From Flavobacterium sp. N2038 (GTDB taxonomy: Bacteria > Bacteroidota > Bacteroidia > Flavobacteriales > Flavobacteriaceae): 64,000 bases of DNA. Positions within the stretch are counted from its first letter, which is position 1, and every line of letters begins with the position of its first letter. Positions 24,527-32,574 of the stretch are shown piece by piece. Under the pieces are notes generated by a model, which saw nothing but the letters and a program-made list of their open reading frames with translations, did no database searches and was not told the origin of the DNA. The stretch spans positions 3,534,001-3,598,000 of the forward strand of contig NZ_CP110001.1 in NCBI RefSeq assembly GCF_025947185.1, given 5' to 3'. The translations under genes were made by a program, and so were the position numbers.

Positions 24527-26182
24527 TTATTGATAAACTTTTACGTAATCAATCTCCATAGAAGACTGGGTAAAAGTCGGATCAATAACTCCTCCGAAAT
24601 TACCTCCCATGGCTACATTCAATATCAGAAAGAAGTCTTTATTGAAAGGTAAAGTTGCATCATTAGGAACTGAATGAATTAACTCGTCATCTACATAAAT
24701 TTTTACCGATTCAGGACTCCATATCGTTTTGTATATATGAAATTGCGTTGAAACGTTTGCAATAGTTTTAGAACCTGTATTGGCTTCTCCGCCCGAATGT
24801 CCCGGATAATGTAATGTACCATGAATAAGATCCTGTTGATTCCCAACATGTTCCATGATATCAATTTCTCCACAAGCCGGCCATGCATTTGTTGCATAAT
24901 TAGCGCCAAGCATCCAGATTGCAGGCCATGTTCCTCCACCGGTTGGCAGTTTGGCACGAACCTCAACTTTTCCGTACGTAAAAGCAAACTTCCCTTCTGA
25001 TTTAAGTCGTGCCGAAGAATAATCCGATCCTCCTGAAGCTTCCTTTTTTGACGTGATTTTCAGAGAACCTCCCTGTACAATTACATTTGTGGCAGAGTTG
25101 GTATAGTTTTGCTTTTCATTGTTGCCAAAACCGCCGTTCCCAAGATCATAACCCCATTTAGCCGGATCCGGAGCTCCATCTGTATTAAATTCATCAGACC
25201 ATACTAAATTGGTATAATCTGCAGGTGGATTTTGGGTTGGTTTTTTAGTGGTAAAAATATGGTACCATGCTAAAGACGAATTACCTCCCATTACCGCTCT
25301 TACTACCATTCTGTTTGCTGTAATTGACAGAATTTCATAAGAACTTTGTCCTATATAATATCCCATAAATCCACCATCAGAGAAGTTCATCATTGTTCCC
25401 CTTGTTTGTGTTGCATGATTTGGATTTTGCATTACAACAGATTCTGAAGGACTTAATGAAACCGATTTTTTTCCTGAAGTATCATATGCCAGACAAGCAT
25501 CAGAACCTGAGCTTCCTCCTGCCACACCTTCAAAAGCGGCATTAAAGAATGTTGCTCCGCCATTGTCTAACTGAAATTTCAATTGGTCTCCTTCAAGAGA
25601 GAATGTCAATACGTTTTCGTATAAACAGCTGCTTGTTGGTGAAGCTGCTTTTTCGAATGGAGCAGCGGTATAATAATTTCCGTAATAATTTTTGGTTGCA
25701 TCGCCATCATTTTGACCAACACCTAAATGTCCAGCTTCTGATGCTGACCAATACCATTTTTTAGAAGTACCATCTGTTAAGAATTGTACTGCTTCGTCAT
25801 CACTAAAATCACTTTTAACCGTCACATTTGTAGTCGTCGTACTTGTTACTCCTCCTCTTCCTGATGCAATTACGGTTACAGTATAGGTATTAACTCCTGT
25901 TTTGGTAAATCGTTTTGTAAGCGTTCCATTTGGTGCATTATCAGATGTTCCGTCACTATAAACATATTTATATGATATTGCGTGGTCTGCTTTTGCAGTA
26001 AACTTCACAGTTCCGGATCCGTCTCCGTTTGGATCGGTAGCTGTTTTACCAACAACCTCAGCAGTAACCTGAAGATTGGCGGGAGAATCTATTGATCCGA
26101 AAGTAAAATCGTCTTTCTGACAACCCGTCATCAGGAGAATCGTAAATAAGTATACTATTTTTATGATTATTTTTTTGCTCAT
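24527..26182 (-). CDS. GH16 lipoprotein with N-terminal PKD-like domain
   Basis: This 551-residue protein has a lipoprotein signal with Cys21 (LLMTGCQKDD). A PKD-like beta domain covers about residues 35-122. A second domain at about 130-312 starts with FLTDGTSKKWYWSASEAGH, a module often seen before GH16 in Bacteroidota. The GH16 catalytic domain spans about 325-551 with Glu439, Asp441 and Glu444 in GEIDIME. It is expected on the cell surface to cut long beta-glucan before import. The gene is 11 bases after the glycan-binding lipoprotein gene. Confidence 0.9.
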   Translation of the reverse strand: MSKKIIIKIVYLFTILLMTGCQKDDFTFGSIDSPANLQVTAEVVGKTATDPNGDGSGTVKFTAKADHAISYKYVYSDGTSDNAPNGTLTKRFTKTGVNTYTVTVIASGRGGVTSTTTTNVTVKSDFSDDEAVQFLTDGTSKKWYWSASEAGHLGVGQNDGDATKNYYGNYYTAAPFEKAASPTSSCLYENVLTFSLEGDQLKFQLDNGGATFFNAAFEGVAGGSSGSDACLAYDTSGKKSVSLSPSESVVMQNPNHATQTRGTMMNFSDGGFMGYYIGQSSYEILSITANRMVVRAVMGGNSSLAWYHIFTTKKPTQNPPADYTNLVWSDEFNTDGAPDPAKWGYDLGNGGFGNNEKQNYTNSATNVIVQGGSLKITSKKEASGGSDYSSARLKSEGKFAFTYGKVEVRAKLPTGGGTWPAIWMLGANYATNAWPACGEIDIMEHVGNQQDLIHGTLHYPGHSGGEANTGSKTIANVSTQFHIYKTIWSPESVKIYVDDELIHSVPNDATLPFNKDFFLILNVAMGGNFGGVIDPTFTQSSMEIDYVKVYQ

Positions 26183-26193
26183 GATTTCTTGTT

Positions 26194-27744
26194 TTAATTG
26201 GATTGTTTTATGTCATCAAAATAATAGGTTTTCCCTGTGCCGTTAACTCCAAAGTCAAAGAACACCACGACACGCTGAAATTTATTTGCTGTTGTAGCGC
26301 CATCAAAGTCAAAAGTCAGTTCTTCCCATCCATTTGCAACTGTTGTTGTCGCATCAACTTCTTTATTGATTGAACTCTCTGCCAGGTTTTCAAATTTCAT
26401 TTTTACAATAATTCCAGCCTGCGGTGACCATACTTTCATTTTTATCTTTTTAAAAGAAGAAAAATTAAGCGGTTCCGCCAATTCAATAAATGATCCTGCC
26501 CAAACTTCAGCCCCGCTTCCTTTCGTTAAAGCTCCTACTTTTCCAGAAGTATTAATTCCTGTTTTGTCCGGATTTGATGCTAAAACTGAGTTTGCACCTC
26601 CAAAATTGGTAAATGTATAGGTCAATGTTGAAGACTCGAAAATCAATGGCATTTTTACCGTTTCAACTCCCGAAGTCAATTGTATATCATCAAAATAATA
26701 GTCTGCTCCTGTTCCATTATTTCCAAAATCAAAAAAGACTACTACTCTTTGATATTTGTTGGCATTATCAACTGCAGAGAAATCAAAAATTAACTCTTCC
26801 CAGCCATTGTCAATTGTATTGGTCACATCAACTTCTGCATTAATATCAGGATTAGTTAAGTTTTCTAATTTCATTTTAACTACAATTCCTGCTTTAGGTG
26901 ACCAGGTTTTAATTTTTATCTTTTTCAAGGTCGAAAAATCAATCGGCTCTCCTAATTCTAAAAATGAACCAGCCCAAACTTCAGCACCTGCATTTTTAGT
27001 CAATTTAGCCACTTTCCCGCTTGGGTTTTCTTCATTTATAGTCGGATTATTAGCTACAGCTGTATTGGCTCCTCCAAAGTTTGTAAAAGCATAATTAAGT
27101 GTAGAAGATTCAAAATCTACTGGTAATAAAACCGGATTTGATATGGTAACGGTCTCTTCATAAGTTGCACTGGCAATACCTCCGCTCAAAGCCACTACTT
27201 TTACTTTGTATTCTCCAACATTTGCATACGTATGAGCGATGGTTTCTCCTTCCATAAAACTCACTGGTGTTTCATTTGGAGTTTCTCCAAAATAGACCTG
27301 AAAGAAAGTTTCTAAATTTGCTTTTGCCGAAACTGAAACGGATAAATTATCTCCAAGAACATGAGCCAAAGCAACTTGTAAATCGGTTGGAGCTAAAAAT
27401 GAAACGGTTACCTGCTGATCAACTTCAGTAGTTTTTCCGCTCACACCCATTGCAATAATTTTGGATTTATAAACTCCTTCTTTATAGGTATGAGTCACTG
27501 TACCTCCCGCCGGAATAAAATCTGAATCTGCACTACCGTCACCAAATTTTATTTTGTACTGTGTAACGCCGTCACCTGTTGGTATAAAAGTTACTTTTCC
27601 AGTGTTATCCTGTGTAACTGTTGTAAGTGCCGAAATATTGGCTGGTGCTGCTACGCTGTCCAAATCAACATCGAGATTATCGTTTGAGCAAGCTATAAGC
27701 ATTGTCAAAACGAAAATATTTATAATTAAATATATTTTTTTCAT
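26194..27744 (-). CDS. Surface glycan-binding lipoprotein with PKD-like and duplicated binding domains
   Basis: This 516-residue lipoprotein (Cys19 in LIACS) has two PKD-like domains (about residues 35-115 and 117-200) and then two closely similar domains of about 150 residues (about 206-360 and 364-516). Both copies share FTNFGGAN, GAEVWAGSF, NGWEEL and QRVVVFFDFG, with an Asp-rich end (YYFDDI). The duplicated modules look like carbohydrate-binding beta-sandwiches. It takes the position of SusE/SGBP-B proteins after SusD and would capture glucan at the surface. The gene is 12 bases after susD and 11 before the GH16 gene. Confidence 0.8.
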   Translation of the reverse strand: MKKIYLIINIFVLTMLIACSNDNLDVDLDSVAAPANISALTTVTQDNTGKVTFIPTGDGVTQYKIKFGDGSADSDFIPAGGTVTHTYKEGVYKSKIIAMGVSGKTTEVDQQVTVSFLAPTDLQVALAHVLGDNLSVSVSAKANLETFFQVYFGETPNETPVSFMEGETIAHTYANVGEYKVKVVALSGGIASATYEETVTISNPVLLPVDFESSTLNYAFTNFGGANTAVANNPTINEENPSGKVAKLTKNAGAEVWAGSFLELGEPIDFSTLKKIKIKTWSPKAGIVVKMKLENLTNPDINAEVDVTNTIDNGWEELIFDFSAVDNANKYQRVVVFFDFGNNGTGADYYFDDIQLTSGVETVKMPLIFESSTLTYTFTNFGGANSVLASNPDKTGINTSGKVGALTKGSGAEVWAGSFIELAEPLNFSSFKKIKMKVWSPQAGIIVKMKFENLAESSINKEVDATTTVANGWEELTFDFDGATTANKFQRVVVFFDFGVNGTGKTYYFDDIKQSN

Positions 27745-27756
27745 AACGTGTATTTT

Positions 27757-29256
27757 TTAATATCCGGGATTTTGTTGCCAGTTTCCGTTTGCAAACTGAA
27801 TTTCTTCAATTGGAAGTGGAAATAATTCATTCTTATTAGCTGTAAAGCCAGGAATTTTCCCAACAGCTTTTCCAGTTCTTACTAAATCAAAGAAACGGTG
27901 TCCTTCTCCAAAAAGCTCTACTCTTCTTTCTGCATAAATAAAATCTGTTAAAGCCGCTCCCGAAGCCGAAATATCATGATCATTGTCTCCAAAAGCCCGT
28001 CTTCTTACCTCATTTAAATATGTTTTTGCTTTTGCATCGTCGATTCCGCCTCTATTGTAAGCTTCGGCCGCCATTAACAAAACATCGGCATAACGAATTG
28101 CTCTGTAATTGTTTGGATTCGTTAAATTCAAATCTCCTGCTGCATTTGCACTTCTTTTTCTGGGAAGATATTTTCTGTTGAAATACCCTGTATCTTCATT
28201 TCCTTTTCCAAAACTAACTCCTTTACCTCCATCATAAGAAGCATTTGCAGCAGCCCAGGCAGCAATATCCAATATCGCAACGTCTTTACGTTTATCGCCA
28301 GCCTCAAAAGCATCTGCACTCTCTTTTGTTGGAATATTAAAACTAAATCCTGAAGAAAAAAGTGGCCCTGAATAATTCCTAACACCGCTAAAACCAACAG
28401 CTACATTACCTTCACTACATTGTAAGCAGCCAAACCCTGCTCCTTCTACATCTGTGTACTGAACTTCAAAAACAGATTCACTTCCGTTTTCTCCATCCAT
28501 TTCAAAAATGGAGTTGTAATCTGCAACCAAACTGTATTTTCCTGAACTAATTACACCGTCAAGAGCAGTTGCAGCCTGAGTAAACTTATTTTCATACAAA
28601 TAAGCCTTTCCCAGTAATGCTAAGGCTGCACCTTTTGTAGCACGTCCTTTTTGAGATGCAATTGGAGATAAATTAGCAGCTGCAAAAGTTAAATCAGCTT
28701 CGATAGAAGCAAAAACTTCCTCTCTTGAGGAGCGCGGCACTGTCTTTTCATCTCCAATTTTAAACCTGGCATCTCCTTTCATAGGTATACCACCAAACCA
28801 TTTTACTAACTCAAACTGGTAGTATGCTCTAAGAAATCTTGCCTCGGCTATAACTTGTGTTTTTTGAGGAAAATCTGTTTTATCCTTAAATTCCAGAATA
28901 TAATTGGCTCTTTGGACTCCCGCAAACATCCAGTTCCAAACATCTCTTAAATTACTGTTTACCGGCGTATGAATCATGTCGTCTATTTGCTGAAAACCAA
29001 TTACATCTGTTGGGCTTTCGCCTCCGCATAAGGTGTTGTCTGAAGCAATTTCACCCAATAAAACATTTACATAAGAAGACTGAAGCAAGTCGTAAGCTGC
29101 AACTAATGCCTGATCGTAATCTTCTTTTGAATTAAAATAGTTTTCAGAATCTATAGAATATTCTGGTTTAGGGTCTACAAACTCATCCGAACATGAAATG
29201 CATAGTGTCGAAAACAGAGTTAGCATTATAACGGTTGTATATAAATATTTTTTCAT
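27757..29256 (-). CDS. susD: SusD/RagB-family nutrient-binding lipoprotein
   Basis: This 499-residue protein has a lipoprotein signal with Cys22 (CISCSDEF). It shows the SusD layout: an N-terminal TPR-like half (DYDQALVAAYDLLQ, WNWMFAGVQRANYILEFKD, EARFLRAYYQFELVKWFGGI) and the conserved C-terminus (YRAIRYADVLLMAAEAYNRG, FIYAERRVELFGEGHRFFDL). It forms the lid on the SusC porin and binds the glycan. It starts 11 bases after susC. The symbol is for the family, not a proven starch substrate. Confidence 0.92.
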   Translation of the reverse strand: MKKYLYTTVIMLTLFSTLCISCSDEFVDPKPEYSIDSENYFNSKEDYDQALVAAYDLLQSSYVNVLLGEIASDNTLCGGESPTDVIGFQQIDDMIHTPVNSNLRDVWNWMFAGVQRANYILEFKDKTDFPQKTQVIAEARFLRAYYQFELVKWFGGIPMKGDARFKIGDEKTVPRSSREEVFASIEADLTFAAANLSPIASQKGRATKGAALALLGKAYLYENKFTQAATALDGVISSGKYSLVADYNSIFEMDGENGSESVFEVQYTDVEGAGFGCLQCSEGNVAVGFSGVRNYSGPLFSSGFSFNIPTKESADAFEAGDKRKDVAILDIAAWAAANASYDGGKGVSFGKGNEDTGYFNRKYLPRKRSANAAGDLNLTNPNNYRAIRYADVLLMAAEAYNRGGIDDAKAKTYLNEVRRRAFGDNDHDISASGAALTDFIYAERRVELFGEGHRFFDLVRTGKAVGKIPGFTANKNELFPLPIEEIQFANGNWQQNPGY

Positions 29257-29267
29257 TTTAACTGAAA

Positions 29268-32200
29268 TTAAAAATTAAGGTTAAGTCCCATTAAATAGGT
29301 TCTCGGAATTGGATAAAAGCCGTAATCGATACCTGAACCTATTGGAGATTGAGAAACATTATCACGGTTTTGCGGACCAAATGAAGCACCAGGATCAAAA
29401 CCTTTATACTTTGTAAAAGTGTACAAATTATTTACTCCCACATATAGTCTTAATTTTGTTATTCCTGCTCTTTGAGAAACATTTGGGTTAACAGTATATC
29501 CTAACTGAACATTCTGGATTCTTACATAAGAAGCATCTTCTACAAAATAATCAGAAAAAACATTGTTTGCTGTTGCACCCGTTGTTACTCTTGGTGTAGA
29601 ATTGGTTGATCCCTCACCTGTCCATCTGTCTAAAACATAATTTAAACGATTGGCATCAGAAAGTGTTCTCTCGTAATTACGAACCATATCATTGCCTACA
29701 GAAGCAAATGTATAGGCTGCAAAATCAAGGTTTTTGTAATTTAACTGAATATTAAAACCCATTGTAGCATCTGCAATTGGGTCACCAATGTCGGTTTTAT
29801 CTTTGGTATCGATTACGCCATCGCCATTAACATCAACGTAACGAATGTCACCGGGAGCTGCATTGGCCCCTAAAGCAAGCTGAGATGGATGTGCATCAAC
29901 TTCTGCCTGATTCTGGAAGATTCCGTCGCTTTTATATCCGTAAAAATAACCCATTGGCTTTCCAATTTCCATACGGGACGGTGCAGGTTGTCCAACGCCA
30001 AATGCACCTCCTTCTATAAATCCTGTACCGTTATTTACTTCCTGAACTTCATTTTTTAAGAAAGTAACATTATAACCAATACTCATATTAAAAGAGTCTG
30101 AGAATTTTTCTTTGTAATCTATTGCGAATTCAAAGCCCGAATTTTTAACAGATCCCGCATTTAAGGTTGGTGCGCTTGCACCCGGAGCTCCTGTACCATT
30201 AATTCCTGAAACCGGAATATTGGGTACTAATAAATCTTTTCTAACGTCACTGAAGTAATCTGCCACGATATATACTTTATCGTTTAAGATTTTCATATCC
30301 AGACCAACATCAAATTTCTTTGCTTGTTCCCATTTTAAATCAGGATTAGGAACTTGTCCTGTAGCACTCCCGTTTACCAGCGTACCATCAAAAACGTAGG
30401 TTGCTTCACCATTTAAAAGTCCTAAATAACCATAGTTTGGAATCTGGTCATTTCCTAACGTTCCGTAACTAGCTCTAAGTTTTAAGAAATTAATTGCTTT
30501 TGGAGTTCCAAAGAAATCTTCTTTTGAAATAATCCATCCACCTGTAATAGATGAAAAATATCCAATCTTATTTCCTGGCCCGAATTTGGTAGACGAATCA
30601 CGACGGGTCATTCCCGAAACCAAATATTTCTCTTTATAGTCATACTGAAGTCTTGCATAATAAGACAGTCTTCTCTGATCATAATTATAAGAAGTATTCG
30701 TAAGCGTTTCTGAAATTCCTTTTGTTAAAGCGATATCTGCAAATTCCCAGGAATTATTCGGTACATCAAAACCAGTAGCAGTAAGTCCGTTACCCCATTG
30801 TTTGTAGATTGTTGTTCCAATTGTTCCGGTTATATTATGGGCATCGGCAATTTTTGTTGTGTAGGTGCCAAAAAGGTCAAATGAATAATCATTGTCGTTT
30901 ACAGCTCCCTGAGTAACAGAACTTCTTTGCACATCAAAAACTTTTCCGCCATAACTTATTTGTTGTGCAAATGTTTTGGACTCGCTGTTGGATGTATTAA
31001 AACCAATGGCACTTGTTAAGGTAAAACCTTTGAAAATTTTATAATCTAATCCAAAATTTCCGTTGATTTTTTTATAATTATAATCATTGTAGGTATTGGC
31101 GATTTGTGCCAGCGGATTAATAATTTCGTTTCCTAATCCCGTCGTGTTTGGTACCAGAGAATAAGTACCATCTTCATTATAAGGATTTAAAGTTGCTGGA
31201 ACATTTAAGGCATTAAACAAAACTGATCCTAAACCATTCTCATTTAATGTTTTTCTGGTGAAATAGGTATAAATAACATTTGTTCTTAATTTAATTTTAG
31301 AGCTAAGTTCAGCTCCCAAACTTAATCTTGCGGTGTTTCTCAAATAACCTGATTTGTCGCCTCCAACAATTCCTTCCTGATCTAAATGCGATCCGCTGAC
31401 AGCATAGGTAATTTTATCTGACCCTCCGGAAATAGTTAAATCATTATTAATTATTGGTGCTCCTTTCTGAAAAACTTCATCCTGCCAGTTTGTGCCTTTC
31501 CCTAATCCGCTAACGTTTGGATAAGGAAGTGGTTTTCCGCCGTTGGCATAACTTTCATTCAATAAAAGTGCATATTCTGTAGCATTTAAAGTAGGTAGTT
31601 TTCTGGAAGTCTCCTGAAATCCTGCATAACTATTAAAAGAAACTTTGGTTTTAGAATTCTTTTTACCAGTTTTAGTTGTCACTAAAATAATTCCATTTGC
31701 AGCAATTGTTCCGTAAATAGCAGCTTGTGCATCTTTCAAAACGGTAATGGATTCAATATCATTCGGATTTAGTATACTTAAATCACCAACATAACCATCA
31801 ATAATGGCAGTTGGAGAGTTTTGTCCGTTTGTAGCGATACCACGAATACGAATATCCAACGCAGCGCCAGGTGCTCCCGATTGTGTGGTTACATTGACAC
31901 CCGAAACTGTACCTTGTAAAGCCTGTTCAATTCTTGCTGGTTTCAAGATGTCCAGTGTTTTACTATCAACTACAGATACTGCTCCGGTAATCTCTCTTTT
32001 TTTCTGAGTACCGTAACCAATTACAACAACCTCCTCAAGAGATTTGGCATCATCAGCCATTTTTACAGCCATTTTTGTTCCCGAAACAGCAATTTCCTGC
32101 GTTCTGTAACCTATATAACTGAAAACAATTAAAGCTCCTTTTGGAACTCCGGATAACTTAAAAGATCCATCGAAGTCTGTGGTTGTACTTTGCGATGAAC

Positions 32201-32333
32201 TTTTAACCTTTACATTTACGCCAGGCAGTGATAATCCTGACCCGTCTACTACCGTACCATTTACATCTAAAGATTGCGCAAACGCAAAAGATGTACACAG
32301 TGACAGTACAATTAGTAATAATTTAGATTTCAT
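29268..32333 (-). CDS. susC: SusC/RagA TonB-dependent outer-membrane transporter
   Basis: This 1021-residue protein has a signal peptide (LCTSFAFAQ), a carboxypeptidase-regulatory-like domain at about residues 22-105 (VNGTVVDGSGLSLPGVNVKV, IGYRTQEIAV), the SusC-type motif EEVVVIGYGTQKKREITGAV, and a plug domain with IRGIATNGQNSPTAIIDGYV and NPNDIESITVLKDAQAAIYG. A 22-strand barrel follows, ending in the usual aromatic C-terminus (LMGLNLNF). It would import beta-glucan oligosaccharides using TonB energy. It is the first gene of the susCD-SGBP-GH16 operon, with a palindrome about 150 bases upstream. Confidence 0.93.
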   Translation of the reverse strand: MKSKLLLIVLSLCTSFAFAQSLDVNGTVVDGSGLSLPGVNVKVKSSSQSTTTDFDGSFKLSGVPKGALIVFSYIGYRTQEIAVSGTKMAVKMADDAKSLEEVVVIGYGTQKKREITGAVSVVDSKTLDILKPARIEQALQGTVSGVNVTTQSGAPGAALDIRIRGIATNGQNSPTAIIDGYVGDLSILNPNDIESITVLKDAQAAIYGTIAANGIILVTTKTGKKNSKTKVSFNSYAGFQETSRKLPTLNATEYALLLNESYANGGKPLPYPNVSGLGKGTNWQDEVFQKGAPIINNDLTISGGSDKITYAVSGSHLDQEGIVGGDKSGYLRNTARLSLGAELSSKIKLRTNVIYTYFTRKTLNENGLGSVLFNALNVPATLNPYNEDGTYSLVPNTTGLGNEIINPLAQIANTYNDYNYKKINGNFGLDYKIFKGFTLTSAIGFNTSNSESKTFAQQISYGGKVFDVQRSSVTQGAVNDNDYSFDLFGTYTTKIADAHNITGTIGTTIYKQWGNGLTATGFDVPNNSWEFADIALTKGISETLTNTSYNYDQRRLSYYARLQYDYKEKYLVSGMTRRDSSTKFGPGNKIGYFSSITGGWIISKEDFFGTPKAINFLKLRASYGTLGNDQIPNYGYLGLLNGEATYVFDGTLVNGSATGQVPNPDLKWEQAKKFDVGLDMKILNDKVYIVADYFSDVRKDLLVPNIPVSGINGTGAPGASAPTLNAGSVKNSGFEFAIDYKEKFSDSFNMSIGYNVTFLKNEVQEVNNGTGFIEGGAFGVGQPAPSRMEIGKPMGYFYGYKSDGIFQNQAEVDAHPSQLALGANAAPGDIRYVDVNGDGVIDTKDKTDIGDPIADATMGFNIQLNYKNLDFAAYTFASVGNDMVRNYERTLSDANRLNYVLDRWTGEGSTNSTPRVTTGATANNVFSDYFVEDASYVRIQNVQLGYTVNPNVSQRAGITKLRLYVGVNNLYTFTKYKGFDPGASFGPQNRDNVSQSPIGSGIDYGFYPIPRTYLMGLNLNF

Positions 32334-32481
32334 AATTAGTTAGTTTTTATTGAAAGATAAATTTATTTGTTCCCATTAGGAATCCAATAAATTTAACCTC
32401 AACAAAAAACATACATCACAAAAAAAATGTTACTAAAATCAATTTATCATAAAAAATATCGCGTTTTAACTAATAATTAAG

Positions 32482-32502
32482 AATGTTAATTATTTTAACA
32501 TT
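32482..32502. promoter_or_regulatory. Palindrome in the susC upstream region
   Basis: AATGTTAA and TTAACATT lie around a five-base centre. It is 149-169 bases before the susC ATG, between the regulator and its presumed target operon, so it is a candidate binding site for the LuxR-type regulator. Binding is inference. Confidence 0.35.
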
Positions 32503-32574
32503 TAAGCAACGAAATCTTAACAAAGTCTAAATGTTGTGGTAATGTATAGGTATTTTAAAACAATTCTTTCCCGA

